A stretch of 64,000 nt of DNA from Oceanisphaera marina. GTDB lineage: Bacteria > Pseudomonadota > Gammaproteobacteria > Enterobacterales > Aeromonadaceae. Positions within the stretch are counted from its first letter, which is position 1. Each line of letters begins with the position of its first letter. The translations under genes and the position numbers were made by a program. Shown here piece after piece: positions 1-8,906 of this stretch. The stretch lies in contig NZ_BMKE01000001.1 in the NCBI RefSeq assembly GCF_014643915.1, positions 186,001 to 250,000 of the forward strand. The letters run 5' to 3'. The notes beneath the pieces are model-generated. The model was given only the letters and a program-made list of their open reading frames with translations, ran no database searches and was not told the DNA's origin.

Positions 1-144
1 TCTGGCGCGGGCATAGTGCTGGTTACCTTGCTGGCGATCTTGTTCTATCGCCAGCTTCCCGATACTCCAGCCTTGATCGGTATGGCACTGATCATTGCCG
101 GTGTTATGGTTATTCAACTGTGGTCGAACAGTGCCGGCCACTGA
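1..144 (+). CDS. SMR-family multidrug efflux protein, C-terminal fragment
   Basis: The open frame enters from the left edge and ends at a TGA at 142-144, leaving 47 residues of the C-terminus. The visible part holds two hydrophobic stretches separated by a short polar loop (FYRQLPDTPAL). The final helix IGMALIIAGVMVIQLWS is characteristic of the fourth membrane helix of EmrE/SugE small multidrug resistance proteins, which are inner-membrane H+/cation antiporters. The catalytic glutamate of helix 1 is off the window, so the substrate class (EmrE, SugE/Gdx or MdtIJ type) cannot be told. The next gene starts about 30 bases downstream on the same strand. Confidence 0.75.
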   Translation, partial: SGAGIVLVTLLAILFYRQLPDTPALIGMALIIAGVMVIQLWSNSAGH

Positions 145-174
145 TATGGGCCAATCACAAACAGGACAACATCC

Positions 175-912
175 ATGATTATCTGCGGACACAGAGGGCT
201 GGCCAGTCTGGCCCCCGAAAACACCCTGGCAGGGCTCCAAGCCGCGCACCAACAGGGATTGAGCTGGGTAGAAATAGACGTGCAGCTTAGCCAGGATAAT
301 CAGGTAGTGGTGTTTCATGATGAGTATCTTGATCGCTGCAGCAATGGCCGCGGCCAGCTGCGCCAGCACAGCTGGCAACAACTGAGTGAACTCGATGCCG
401 GCAGCTGGTTTGGCGATGAATTTTCCGGCGAGCGCCTGGTGCTGCTGCGCGATTATCTGGCCCGCGCCGAGCGCCTTGATATCAAGGTCAATATCGAACT
501 CAAGCTGTATCCCGAAGATAGCGCCGCCCCCCTCTGCCAGCAGGTTAGCCGGGTGATCACAGAAGGGAAATTCATGCCCGACAGCCTGTTGTTTTCCAGC
601 TTTGATCCCATTGCACTGGCGCATATGCAGTCATTGCAACCCGGCATTGCCCGCGCCTTGCTGGTAGAGCGCATTCCCGACGATTGGCAGCTTCAATTGC
701 AACGACTCGATTGCCGCGCGCTCAACTGCAATCACCGCCATCTGACCGATACACAAGCACGAGCGGTCAGCGCTGCCGGTTATCAGCTGAATTGTTATAC
801 GGTGAACCAGCAGCACAAAGCCGACACCCTGGCCGACTGGGGCGTGAACATGGTGTTTACCGATGTGGCATTAAAACAAACCCCGAGCGCCCGGAACCGA
901 GCACCAAGCTGA
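175..912 (+). CDS. ugpQ: Glycerophosphodiester phosphodiesterase
   Basis: This 245-residue protein is the usual length for cytosolic UgpQ, which splits glycerophosphodiesters into sn-glycerol 3-phosphate and an alcohol. It opens with the family signature HRGLASLAPENT (residues 6-17), followed by EIDVQLSQDNQVVVFHDEYLDR, which carries the metal-binding Glu/Asp and the second catalytic His. NIELKLYP and CYTVNQ complete the TIM-barrel pattern. No signal peptide is seen, which favours the cytosolic UgpQ type over the periplasmic GlpQ type. It starts at an ATG behind a CAGGACA-like ribosome site and follows the SMR gene by 30 bases, so the two may be cotranscribed. No ugpBAEC transporter is nearby. 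Confidence 0.88.
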   Translation: MIICGHRGLASLAPENTLAGLQAAHQQGLSWVEIDVQLSQDNQVVVFHDEYLDRCSNGRGQLRQHSWQQLSELDAGSWFGDEFSGERLVLLRDYLARAERLDIKVNIELKLYPEDSAAPLCQQVSRVITEGKFMPDSLLFSSFDPIALAHMQSLQPGIARALLVERIPDDWQLQLQRLDCRALNCNHRHLTDTQARAVSAAGYQLNCYTVNQQHKADTLADWGVNMVFTDVALKQTPSARNRAPS

Positions 913-1084
913 ACAAAAAATCGCGTTCTGTCACCTGGGAGCCTAACGCCGGGCACTCGGCGCTTAACCTTGTCTTTCACGCTTTAATTTATTGCCCTTT
1001 GTGCTTTTCTGTTATCATGGTGGAAGTTTGCCTATCGGCAATGCCTCTCAGCCGTCCGCCAGGACCTTTTATGTTCGGAGTCTC

Positions 1085-2413
1085 ATGTCTTTTGCTTCCC
1101 TAGGCCTCAACGCCCAGCTCGTTAAAGCGATCAATGAATGCGGTTATACAGAACCCACCCCTATTCAAACCCAAGCCATTCCGCTGGTACTTAAAGGCGG
1201 TGACTTGTTGGCCGGCGCCCAGACCGGTACCGGTAAAACCGCCGGTTTTGGCTTGCCGATGTTGCAGCGCCTAAGCGAAACAAAAGCCCAACCGCTGGCC
1301 AATGGCCGAGCGCCAGTGCGTGCTTTGGTACTGACCCCCACCCGCGAGCTGGCCGCTCAGGTAGAAGAAAACCTGCGCGCCTATGCCAAACACTCGGATC
1401 TAAAAACCCTGGCCATGTTTGGCGGAGTGAGCATTAATCCGCAAATGAAGGCCCTGGGCCGTAAGGTCGATATAGTGGTCGCCACACCGGGTCGTTTGCT
1501 GGATCACGTATCCCAGCGTTCTATCGACTTATCGCGCGTTGAAATGCTGGTACTGGATGAAGCCGACCGCATGCTGGACATGGGCTTTATCCGTGACATT
1601 CAGCGCATTATCGCCAAAATGCCGGCCAAGCGCCAAAACCTGCTGTTTTCTGCTACTTTCTCAAATGAGATCAAAAAACTGGCTGAAAGCCTGCTCACCA
1701 ACCCCGAGCACATCGAAGTCGCTACCCGCAACGCCACCGCCGATACCATAGCCCAGCGTTTTTATGGCGTAGACAAAAATAAAAAACGTGCCTTGCTCAG
1801 TTATCTGATTGGTCATAACAACTGGCGCCAGGTGCTGGTATTTACCCGCACCAAACACGGTGCCAACCGCCTGGCGATGCAACTGGATAAAGACGGTCTG
1901 CCCGCCATGGCCATTCATGGCGACAAGAGCCAAGGAGCGCGTACCCGCGCCTTGAGCCAATTCAAGGAAGGCAAACTACGGGTGTTAGTGGCTACCGATA
2001 TCGCGGCCCGTGGCATCGATATCAGCGAATTACCACACGTGGTGAACTACGAGCTGCCCCATGTGGCCGAAGATTACGTGCACCGCATTGGTCGTACCGG
2101 CCGTGCCGGCGTACAGGGCGAAGCCATGTCACTGGTGTGCTTTGAAGAAAAGCCACTGCTCAAGGCCATTGAAAAGCTGATCAAACAAACGGCCGAGCTG
2201 GAAATCATGCCCGGCTACGAGCCTATCCCTGACAGCGAACAGCCGCCTATCGAAAAGCCCGCCGCCAATCGCGGTCGTGGCAACGGCGGTGGTGGCCGAG
2301 GCCAGCACAATGGCCGCGGTAATGCCGGTGGCGGCCGGGGCCAAAATTCACGCGGTGCCAGCAACAAGTCGCCGCGCAGCAATAAGCCGCCACGCCGCCA
2401 CGACGGCGGTTAA
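1085..2413 (+). CDS. rhlE: DEAD-box ATP-dependent RNA helicase RhlE
   Basis: A 442-residue RNA helicase acting in ribosome assembly and RNA remodelling. Core motifs are in order: Q motif around TEPTPIQTQ (22-30), Walker A AQTGTGKT (45-52), DEAD (158-161), SAT (about 189) and HRIGRTGR (about 333-340). The tail after residue 400 is basic and Gly/Arg/Asn-rich with RGGG-like blocks, as in RhlE. The frame is open for another 31 codons upstream, but MSFASLGLN is the typical RhlE start and was chosen; the upstream stretch has no family similarity. A Rho-independent terminator follows, so it is probably a single-gene transcript. RhlE is favoured over SrmB or RhlB by the start and the tail. Confidence 0.92.
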   Translation: MSFASLGLNAQLVKAINECGYTEPTPIQTQAIPLVLKGGDLLAGAQTGTGKTAGFGLPMLQRLSETKAQPLANGRAPVRALVLTPTRELAAQVEENLRAYAKHSDLKTLAMFGGVSINPQMKALGRKVDIVVATPGRLLDHVSQRSIDLSRVEMLVLDEADRMLDMGFIRDIQRIIAKMPAKRQNLLFSATFSNEIKKLAESLLTNPEHIEVATRNATADTIAQRFYGVDKNKKRALLSYLIGHNNWRQVLVFTRTKHGANRLAMQLDKDGLPAMAIHGDKSQGARTRALSQFKEGKLRVLVATDIAARGIDISELPHVVNYELPHVAEDYVHRIGRTGRAGVQGEAMSLVCFEEKPLLKAIEKLIKQTAELEIMPGYEPIPDSEQPPIEKPAANRGRGNGGGGRGQHNGRGNAGGGRGQNSRGASNKSPRSNKPPRRHDGG

Positions 2414-2448
2414 CATATAGCGGTTAGCGCTAAGCTATCAGAAAGTAC

Positions 2449-2485
2449 AAAAAACCGACCTGCTCTGGTCGGTTTTTTGTTTTTC
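2449..2485 (+). terminator. Rho-independent terminator of rhlE
   Basis: The stem AAAACCGACC / GGTCGGTTTT with a six-base loop is followed by a T-rich run. It lies 36 bases after the rhlE stop codon. Confidence 0.9.
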
Positions 2486-2705
2486 GAGCTAAAAATGTTT
2501 GCCATGCTTCCCTGCTGCAGGCACTGACCAGCTCGGAAAAATAGTGACCGAACCTGAAAGCAGCTTTAATGGTAAGCGCCAACAGCGGTGCCGATATACA
2601 TACTGCACGAATGTAGTAGCTGCGTTAGCTGCTAAAATCTGCGTAGCAGGTTCTGATGCCAAACAGATTAAATAACTGATCTATTTTGTTGTTCTACAAA
2701 AGGTT

Positions 2706-2806
2706 GGACAAAGTGCCCGCTCCCCCGACTCGCCGTGGATCCCTCCCTGGAGGCTCAGCCGCGCCATCCGTGGCGCTGATGGTCGGCTGAGCAGATACCT
2801 TTGTCC
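2706..2806 (+). repeat. Palindromic intergenic repeat, copy 1
   Basis: The element has perfect 8-bp ends GGACAAAG / CTTTGTCC and two inner palindromes: one around CCTCCCTGGAGG and one GCGCCATCCGTGGCGC, followed by GATGGTCGGCTGAG. The same order of blocks occurs at 43508-43610 and, inverted, at 2864-2973. It has no coding potential. Confidence 0.8.
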
Positions 2807-2863
2807 TTCTTGATGCACCGGCGTTGGCTGTTAGCGCCGTCTACAGACAACTCGATGATCGAG

Positions 2864-2973
2864 AAGAGGCAACAGAGATCGACTCCCACGACCGTGAAAT
2901 GCCATGGACGGCATTTCCCGAGCCCTCAGGGATGAGTTCATGGCGTGTCGTGGAAGGCGACTGTGTTGCTTCT
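2864..2973 (-). repeat. Palindromic intergenic repeat, copy 2 (inverted)
   Basis: Read on the minus strand this matches copy 1 and the 43.5-kb copy: CGCCATGAACTCATCCCTGA, then GGCTCG, then AAATGCCGTCCATGGCATTT, then CACGGTCG. The ends AGAGGCAACAGAGATCG / CGACTGTGTTGCTTCT are inverted with mismatches. It lies 57 bases from copy 1 in opposite orientation. Confidence 0.72.
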
Positions 2974-3147
2974 GAGCTCGGGTTTAAAAATGATCAGATC
3001 TTTATTCAAGTTGGTATGATGCGCGAACCGACCCTGGCCACCGTGTGCCGTATTGTCAGGCTCTGCGTTGTCATGCAGGCTTGCCTGCGCTGCAGCCAAG
3101 CTTCGCAAGCGTTCAATAACTAACCGAACCGGTAGAGGTTTTCCTCT

Positions 3148-4329
3148 TCACGCTTCACGCTTCACAGCTCGGGCGCTGGCCCTCACATTCAGCCAATGCA
3201 CTGTGCCACCCACTACCAGCCCCCAAAAGGCACTGCCAATACCCAACAACGCCACACCAGAGGCGGTGACCATAAAGGTCATCAAGGCGGCATCCCGTTC
3301 TTGTTCATTACTCATGGCTACCACCAGACTGCTGCCAATAGTACCCAGCAAGGCCAAACCGGCAATCCCCATCACCAACTCTTGTGGAAGAGCGGCAAAC
3401 AGCCCCACAACCGTGGCACCAAACAGCCCCATAAGCAGATAGACAACTCCTGCCCATACCCCGGCCTTGTAACGCTGGCCTGCATCGGCGTCTACCTCTT
3501 TACCCATGCACACTGCCGCACTAATGGCGGCGAGGTTAAAGGCAAAACCACCAAAAGGTGCCAGCAATAATCCGGTAATTCCCGTCCAGCTGATCAGGGG
3601 CGAAGCCTTGGTGTAATAACCATGGGCCCTGAGTACGGCAATGCCGGGCACATTCTGCGATGCCATGGTCACCATGAATAACGGAATGCCGATCCCGATA
3701 ATACTGCCAACAGAAAAGCTTGGCGTCATGAGCACCGGCCTGGCCAACTGCCAGCTGAGTTGTTCAAAATGCAGCAAGTCTGTGCCCCAGGCAATCGCCA
3801 GCCCGGCTAACAGGCTCAAGGGGATCACATAACGAGGCAAGCGTCGACGCAGCGCCAGATAGGTCACCAACATAGCGCCAATCAGCCAGGGCTGGGTTTG
3901 TGCCGAGGCGAACAGGTCAAGACCAAACGTGAGCAGCACACCGCCCAGCATGCCTGCGGCCAGCCCGGCAGGCACCAGTTGCATGATGCGATCAAACCAG
4001 CCGGTCACCCCACACAGCAAGATCAGGCCCGAACTGAATAAAAATACGCCAATGGCTTCACTCATGGGCACACCCGCCAGCGCCGTCACCAGCAATGCTG
4101 CGCCCGGCGTTGACCAGGCGGTGATAATGGGTTCACGATAACGCAGCGAAAAACCAATGCAGGTTGCCCCCATGCCCAGCCCCAGCGCCCACATCCAGGA
4201 GCTGATTTCAGCCTGGCTGGCGCCCGCGGCGGCGGCGGCCTGAAAAATAATGGCCGCCGAACTGGTATAGCCCACCAACACGGCAATAAAACCCGCAGAC
4301 AGGTGAGAAAACTGAAAAGCCGAACGCAT
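3148..4329 (-). CDS. benE: BenE-family benzoate/H+ symporter
   Basis: A 393-residue inner-membrane protein with about 11-12 hydrophobic helices. The N-terminus SHLSAGFIAVLVGYTSSAAIIFQAA and the internal WSTPGAALL and PLFMVTMASQNVPGIAVLRAHGY stretches are typical of the BenE (YdcO) family, annotated as benzoate:proton symporters. No benzoate catabolic genes (benABCD, catA) are in the window, so the true substrate is open; YdcO-like members of unknown substrate are equally possible. The ATG is preceded by AAGGATTAGG. A CBS-domain gene lies 77 bases upstream on the same strand and may share a transcript. Confidence 0.85.
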   Translation of the reverse strand: MRSAFQFSHLSAGFIAVLVGYTSSAAIIFQAAAAAGASQAEISSWMWALGLGMGATCIGFSLRYREPIITAWSTPGAALLVTALAGVPMSEAIGVFLFSSGLILLCGVTGWFDRIMQLVPAGLAAGMLGGVLLTFGLDLFASAQTQPWLIGAMLVTYLALRRRLPRYVIPLSLLAGLAIAWGTDLLHFEQLSWQLARPVLMTPSFSVGSIIGIGIPLFMVTMASQNVPGIAVLRAHGYYTKASPLISWTGITGLLLAPFGGFAFNLAAISAAVCMGKEVDADAGQRYKAGVWAGVVYLLMGLFGATVVGLFAALPQELVMGIAGLALLGTIGSSLVVAMSNEQERDAALMTFMVTASGVALLGIGSAFWGLVVGGTVHWLNVRASARAVKREA

Positions 4330-4406
4330 GACCTAATCCTTGAAACACAGCGCCAAGCTTTACGCTATACGCTAAAAGAGCCGTCTTTTTACTGACAGCG
4401 TACGAC

Positions 4407-4859
4407 TTACGGCTTATCGCTGCCTGCAGAGCGGCTATTCAACAACTCGGCACACAGCCGCACAAAGTCGGACGAGGTGACGATGCCAATCAAGCACTGC
4501 TTGTCGTCGACTATGGTCAGGCAGCCGTGTTTGTTTTTCAGAAAAAACGACACCACTTCGGTCAGGGGAGCACTCGCATCCACCGATTCAAAATCTGCAT
4601 CTATAATTTCCACCACGCGGCACTGCCGCTCACGCCGTTCCAGCGCACTCACCCCATAATCCGACAACAGCCCCATAATGGTGGCAATCATGCGTTTTTG
4701 CGTGAGCACGCCGAGCAACTTGCCGGTCAGGGTATCGACCACCGGAATATGCCTGATGCTCTTCTCGCGCATCAGATCATGGGCGTCTTTCAAGGTTGCC
4801 GCCTGATCCAGGGTCAGCAAGTCACGAGTCATAATATCGCCAACAGAAATAACAGCCAT
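4407..4859 (-). CDS. Tandem CBS-domain protein
   Basis: This 150-residue protein is made of two CBS motifs (about 8-65 and 85-145). The first is recognisable from VGDIMTRDLLTLDQAATLKDAHDLMREKSIRHIPVVD and the second from FFLKNKHGCLTIVDDKQCLIGIVTSSDFVRL. Paired CBS motifs bind adenine nucleotides such as AMP or ATP and act as regulatory modules. As a stand-alone protein its target is unknown. It lies upstream of the BenE-type transporter on the same strand, so a role in sensing energy state for that transporter is conceivable but unproven. The start ATG follows AAGGACGAATGTCTT. Confidence 0.85.
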   Translation of the reverse strand: MAVISVGDIMTRDLLTLDQAATLKDAHDLMREKSIRHIPVVDTLTGKLLGVLTQKRMIATIMGLLSDYGVSALERRERQCRVVEIIDADFESVDASAPLTEVVSFFLKNKHGCLTIVDDKQCLIGIVTSSDFVRLCAELLNSRSAGSDKP

Positions 4860-4944
4860 AAGACATTCGTCCTTATTGTGAGTTGTTACCGCTTTATTTT
4901 ACTCTGTTTTGTCACAGAGCCCCCAGGGTTGCAAATACAAAAAG

Positions 4945-4981
4945 AAAAAGCCCGTCACTGCTAACAGTTACGGGCTTTTTT
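4945..4981 (-). terminator. Rho-independent terminator of the hut operon
   Basis: The stem AAAAAGCCCGT / ACGGGCTTTTT is flanked by A-runs and T-runs on both sides. It lies just after the end of hutZ on the minus strand. Confidence 0.85.
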
Positions 4982-4998
4982 GCTGGTTTTTTATACGC

Positions 4999-5526
4999 TT
5001 ATTCGGTAGTGACTACCGGGCGATGACCATCGGTCAAATGCAGCACATCCACCAAGTCGTCTCCGCTCACGGCAAAGGCTTTACCAAAACCTTTCACAAA
5101 CAGCCCTTGCAACGGAACCAGGCGAAACAGATGAAAATCTTCCAGCTTGCTCAGGCCGGTTACGGTGTCGTCAAAGCGCGCATGCAAGGCATCTATGCCC
5201 GCCTGCCATTCGGGGGTATCTCGGGTCAGGCGCTCGGGGCGCGCATCAAAGGTCAGGCGCTTGCGGGCAAACAGGGTACGGCTTGCTTGCTCATCTTCCA
5301 CCATCATCAAGGAAATTTTGGGATTAACCAGCAAGTTTTTGGTATGGCGAGCCATTTCGCTGATCAGAATGTAATAGCCGTCTTCCAGCAAGGCAAAGGG
5401 CGCATAACTGACGTTGGGCGAGCCCTCGGCATCCACCGTGGCCAATACCAGGGTTTGGGTGGCATCGCGAAATTCGCGAATTTCCGGCTCCAGGCGACCC
5501 TGCAGACGTTCCTGTTTATCAAACAT
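4999..5526 (-). CDS. hutZ: Heme utilization protein HutZ
   Basis: A 175-residue protein of the pyridoxamine 5'-phosphate oxidase-like split-barrel fold. In Vibrio HutZ degrades heme in the cytosol, or handles it, to release iron. Family features are the N-terminal EFRDATQTLVLATVDAEGSPNVSYAPF and the later ISLMMVEDEQASRTLFARKRLTF. The C-terminal FVKGFGKAFAVSGDDL is characteristic of HutZ/HugZ. The start ATG overlaps the end of hutX by eight bases (ATGTTTGA), indicating translational coupling. The gene closes the receptor-hutX-hutZ operon, with a terminator directly downstream. Confidence 0.9.
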   Translation of the reverse strand: MFDKQERLQGRLEPEIREFRDATQTLVLATVDAEGSPNVSYAPFALLEDGYYILISEMARHTKNLLVNPKISLMMVEDEQASRTLFARKRLTFDARPERLTRDTPEWQAGIDALHARFDDTVTGLSKLEDFHLFRLVPLQGLFVKGFGKAFAVSGDDLVDVLHLTDGHRPVVTTE

Positions 5527-6022
5527 GTTTCAGTTCCTTCAATGCGTTAAATGCCATGACCTGCTCAGGATACAGTGTGCCCTGCTCGTCTCGGCCCAGA
5601 TAAATTTTGAAAATACAGCTGCCGTGCGCATCGTAAAACACCACAGCATAGGCTTCGTTGCCGCGATGGGGCTTGCTTTGCAACGAAATATTCGCCACTG
5701 CATCCAGTTTGAGATGACCATGCAGCTGGCCCGGCTCACCAAATAAATTGTAATAACCATGACCGACACGCCCTTTGGGAATACTGGCTTTTACTTCAAA
5801 AACAGAGCCAGCCACTTCCATGATGGTGGTCACCCTTCCCCACTCTGACACCTGCTCCAGTATGGTTTGCGCATGAATACCGGGCAGCGTAAAAATAATG
5901 TCTGCTGGCAGCCGGCGTGCCAGCTCCCACTCGGGCACCGACAAGCGCCTGGCCATATCGGCAGGACGCAGCTTGGGCTCGGCGGCCAACAATTCGAGTA
6001 CTTGAGTCGTTAATTCGGGCAT
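5519..6022 (-). CDS. hutX: Heme utilization cystosolic carrier HutX
   Basis: A 167-residue HutX/HuvX-type protein, which binds cytosolic heme and delivers it to HutZ. An N-terminal helical part (PELTTQVLELLAAEPKLRPADMARRLSVPEWELARRLP) is followed by the conserved barrel stretches TIMEVAGSVFEVKASIPKGRVGHGYYNLFG and LHGHLKLDAVANI. ATG at 6022 was preferred over an in-frame GTG at 6031, because the GAGG ribosome site is too close to the GTG. It sits 18 bases after the receptor gene and overlaps hutZ by eight bases. The radical SAM gene hutW, often found with hutX and hutZ, is absent here. Confidence 0.88.
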   Translation of the reverse strand: MPELTTQVLELLAAEPKLRPADMARRLSVPEWELARRLPADIIFTLPGIHAQTILEQVSEWGRVTTIMEVAGSVFEVKASIPKGRVGHGYYNLFGEPGQLHGHLKLDAVANISLQSKPHRGNEAYAVVFYDAHGSCIFKIYLGRDEQGTLYPEQVMAFNALKELKHV

Positions 6023-6040
6023 CAGGAGCACATCCTCTAC

Positions 6041-8047
6041 TTAAAAACGATATAACGCGCTGAGCTTCACGTTACGGCCGGCTTCATATAACTCGCTAAA
6101 GGCACGACGATAATAACGATCGGTCAGATTATCCACAGTCAAACCCAGTTCCAGGCCATCCATGCCGCCACGGCCAACCCAGTGGGCCCCTACATCCAGC
6201 AAACTGTAATCGTCGTACTGGGCAGTATCACTGGTCACCGAGTCGGCATAGGTTGCCTTGGCCCCCAGTTTCAGCTGTCTATCCCACAGCCAATAGCCGA
6301 CGCTGGCTACCCACTTGTCGGCTGGTATGCCTTCTAAAGCTCTTCCCGTGTCTTCGTCTTTCGCTATGGTACGACCGTAAGATACGCCAAGGTCGAGATC
6401 TTGCCAGCGATAATCTATGCTCAGCTCACCACCTTGCAGCCGGGCATTTTGTACGTTTTGATTACGGGTTTCAAAAACCATATTGCGAAAGTCCATAATC
6501 ACCTGCTGCTCAATAAAGTCTGTCACCTTGTTTTCAAACAAACTCGCATTCACTTGCAGGCTGTCTTCTGACGCTAACAATCCAGAAAAGCGGGCCCGTG
6601 CTATCAACTCCTTATTTTCCGCTTTTTCCGGACGGAGATCAGGATTGGCGATAAAACGATTGACCAAAGGCCCACCGATAACAAAGTGAGTGCCCGTGGT
6701 GTAAAGCTCTTCGCTGGTCGGAGCCCTGAAGGCTTCATCGTAACGAGCAATCAGTTGCAACCAGTCGCTGGCCTGCCAACTCAGCGCCAGAGAGGTTGAC
6801 CATTCATCATCGCTGCGCTGCGAGTCACTGATATTGTTGGCCTCGGTTTCAAAATGGTCGTAACGCAACCCCGGCATTAGCGTCCAGGCATCGGCCAACG
6901 GCACGTCTGCCTGCAAGAAGCCGCCCATCACCTGGGTACGGCCATCGGCCGGCACCGGTCGATGGCTGCCGCTGCGCAGGCCCTGGCTCTTGTCCTGAAA
7001 ACCATCCACACCATAGGTGAGTTTGCCCCAGTCCAGTGCCGAGCGATTGACCAGATTCAAGCCCAGAGTACGGTAGTCGGTGCTGTCTTGCTGGCTCGCG
7101 AGCACACGATACTCCTCTATCTCGGTTTTATTGCGAAACAGACTGACATCCAGATCCACCAGTTCAGACTCCGGATTAAATTGATAACCCACTATGGTGC
7201 TGCTGTCGGTGGACTGCCGCTCGATTAATGGACTGCTTGTGCTGACGTTAGTGGCGGGATTGCCCGGTACCGAGCCAACGCTTTCACTGCGTCTGTGGCT
7301 CAGGGTCACTCGCTGGCTGTCATCAAGCTGCCAGCCCAGTTTCACCATGCCGCCATTATCGCGCTCGCTGGAATCACTCAGGCTCTGTTCATTACCCAGG
7401 CGAATATCGTTTTGATCGCTGTAATACCCGCTTACCAGTAAATCAAGCTGTTCATTCAGCACACCGTATACCGCGCCGCTGGTCTTGGTTTTATCGGCAG
7501 CGGTATTAAAATCCTGTTTTACATAGCCACCCAGAGTTTGCTCGGGTTTAAGCATATCGCGGCCATCACGGGTGGTTTGTGCCACCACACCGCCAATGGC
7601 ACCACTGCCCCACAGACTACTGGCTGGCCCCTTAATTACATCGATTTGTTCAAGTAACTCGGGATCAATTTGATAGGTACCGCGGTGACCGGCATTAAAG
7701 TTCTGCCGCGCGCCGTCGGTGAGCTGCAATACCCGCTGACCACTCAGCCCCCGGATCACCGGTTGCTGATTGCTGGCACGCGTTCCTCCCCCCACCTCGA
7801 TATTAGGCTGATACTTCAGTGCTTCGGCAACGGATGCGGGCTGCTGCTCGTCCAGTTGCTGGCGTGTCACCACCGCCGTACTGCGCTTGCTTTGTGCCGC
7901 CGTGCTGTTATCTCGACTGGCCTGCACCAGCACTTCCTCAAACTCACTGACTCCCGCCGCCATGACTGGTGCCAATAAAATATTCCCGATGGCGATAGCT
8001 ATCGCGGTACGTCGGGTTCCCACAACCAGTTTCGAATGATGTTGCAC
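6041..8047 (-). CDS. hutA: TonB-dependent heme/hemoglobin receptor
   Basis: A 668-residue outer-membrane receptor. A signal peptide (about 1-31, ending LLAPVMAAG) precedes a TonB box (EEVLVQASR, about 39-47). The plug contains VVTRQQLDEQQPASVAEALKYQPN and IDVIKGPASSLWGSGAIGGVV. The 22-strand barrel ends in aromatic F (SALYRF). The FRAP element appears as EAFRAPTSEELY, followed by NPDLRPEKAENKE, as in heme receptors of the HutA/HasR/HmuR group. The start is a GTG behind GAGAGAGG. Placement at the head of a hut operon, divergent from tonB-exbBD-hutBCD, supports heme as substrate; whether hemoglobin is preferred cannot be told. Confidence 0.88.
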   Translation of the reverse strand: MQHHSKLVVGTRRTAIAIAIGNILLAPVMAAGVSEFEEVLVQASRDNSTAAQSKRSTAVVTRQQLDEQQPASVAEALKYQPNIEVGGGTRASNQQPVIRGLSGQRVLQLTDGARQNFNAGHRGTYQIDPELLEQIDVIKGPASSLWGSGAIGGVVAQTTRDGRDMLKPEQTLGGYVKQDFNTAADKTKTSGAVYGVLNEQLDLLVSGYYSDQNDIRLGNEQSLSDSSERDNGGMVKLGWQLDDSQRVTLSHRRSESVGSVPGNPATNVSTSSPLIERQSTDSSTIVGYQFNPESELVDLDVSLFRNKTEIEEYRVLASQQDSTDYRTLGLNLVNRSALDWGKLTYGVDGFQDKSQGLRSGSHRPVPADGRTQVMGGFLQADVPLADAWTLMPGLRYDHFETEANNISDSQRSDDEWSTSLALSWQASDWLQLIARYDEAFRAPTSEELYTTGTHFVIGGPLVNRFIANPDLRPEKAENKELIARARFSGLLASEDSLQVNASLFENKVTDFIEQQVIMDFRNMVFETRNQNVQNARLQGGELSIDYRWQDLDLGVSYGRTIAKDEDTGRALEGIPADKWVASVGYWLWDRQLKLGAKATYADSVTSDTAQYDDYSLLDVGAHWVGRGGMDGLELGLTVDNLTDRYYRRAFSELYEAGRNVKLSALYRF

Positions 8048-8112
8048 GCTGCCTCTCTCCCTGCTCCCTGATATTTAGCTGCAGCAGGCTAATACAAGGC
8101 AATCACAAATAC

Positions 8113-8133
8113 AACTCATTATCATTAAGAATA
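8113..8133. promoter_or_regulatory. Candidate Fur box in the hut/tonB divergent region
   Basis: The run CTCATTATCATTAAGAAT lies between the divergent receptor and tonB genes. Its complement contains AATGATAATGA, close to the Fur consensus of repeated GATAAT hexamers. Position and gene function both fit iron repression in both directions. Not tested. Confidence 0.65.
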
Positions 8134-8216
8134 GCAATAGACATTTTGCTGAAAATACGTATTCTATGCGCCTGGGAAAACGAAATTACTCTTATTTGTC
8201 AGGTCGGGGTTTTATT

Positions 8217-8903
8217 GTGAGTTTTAAACGCTACGCCGTATTCGCACTGGCTTCGCTGTTGCTGCATGGGCTATTGGCTCAGGCCATGGAGCGTGAAGAC
8301 AGGACCATAGCCATGGCGCCAAGCAAGCCTGGGCCTATTAGTGTGCAAATGCTGCCTGCGGTTACCAAGCCGCAGCCGGTGGCAGAGCCTACTCCTGTGG
8401 TTGAGCCATTGCCGGAGCCCAAGCCAACACCTAAACCAAAGCCCAAGCCCAAACCGACGCCCAAGCCAAAACCCAAGCCGACCCCAAAACCCGAGCCCAG
8501 GCCGGTAGTCAAGCCGGCTCCCAAGCCGGAGCCAGTCGCAGCAAAAGCACCGGTTACCGAGCAAAAGCCGCCTGAAAAGGTCGAACAAAAGCCCCAGCAA
8601 ACGGCGGCCAAAGACAGCTCGCCCAAGCGCATAGAAACACCGAGCTTTAAAACCAGACCGGCGCCCATCGCCTATCCGGCACAAGCGCGCCGTCGTGGTC
8701 AGGAAGGCACCGTTATCATCGAGGTGTGGCTGGATGAGAATGGCAAACAAACCAAGCGTATACTCGCCAGCTCTTCCGGGGTGAGTGCGCTGGACAAAAC
8801 GGCATTAAAAGCCATTGCCAAGTGGCGTTTTTCTGCTTATGTAGAAAACGGCAGAAGCATCGCTCACCGCGTTCATATTCCTATTCGTTTTAAACTGGAT
8901 TAA
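8217..8903 (+). CDS. tonB: Energy transducer TonB
   Basis: A 228-residue protein (245 if the upstream ATG at 8166 is used) that couples the proton-motive force to outer-membrane receptors. Features are an N-terminal membrane anchor (FKRYAVFALASLLLHGLLAQ), a long periplasmic Pro/Lys region of KP and PKP repeats in the middle third, and the C-terminal TonB domain with YPAQARRRGQEGTVIIEVWLDENG and ALKAIAKWRF. The GTG at 8217, giving SFKRYAVF, follows a GGGG ribosome site, whereas the ATG at 8166 has no visible site; the GTG is preferred. It heads tonB-exbB-exbD-hutBCD, the arrangement of the Vibrio TonB1 heme system. Confidence 0.9.
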   Translation: MSFKRYAVFALASLLLHGLLAQAMEREDRTIAMAPSKPGPISVQMLPAVTKPQPVAEPTPVVEPLPEPKPTPKPKPKPKPTPKPKPKPTPKPEPRPVVKPAPKPEPVAAKAPVTEQKPPEKVEQKPQQTAAKDSSPKRIETPSFKTRPAPIAYPAQARRRGQEGTVIIEVWLDENGKQTKRILASSSGVSALDKTALKAIAKWRFSAYVENGRSIAHRVHIPIRFKLD

Positions 8904-8906
8904 ATC

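Larger units (their letters stand above)
2486..3147. other. Gene-free intergenic stretch with palindromic repeats
   Basis: About 660 bases without a convincing gene. The stretch holds two oppositely oriented copies of an approximately 100-bp palindromic element (listed separately), flanked by low-complexity sequence such as GTAGCTGCGTTAGCTGC near 2612 and CTTCACGCTTCACGCTTCAC near 3148. A 99-codon frame at 2824-3123 runs through one repeat and shows no protein-like signal. Nothing else was identified. Confidence 0.6.

Noticed and set aside
2824-3123. 99-codon plus-strand frame in the rhlE-benE gap
   Set aside because: It runs through a palindromic repeat, has no ribosome site and no protein-like composition.
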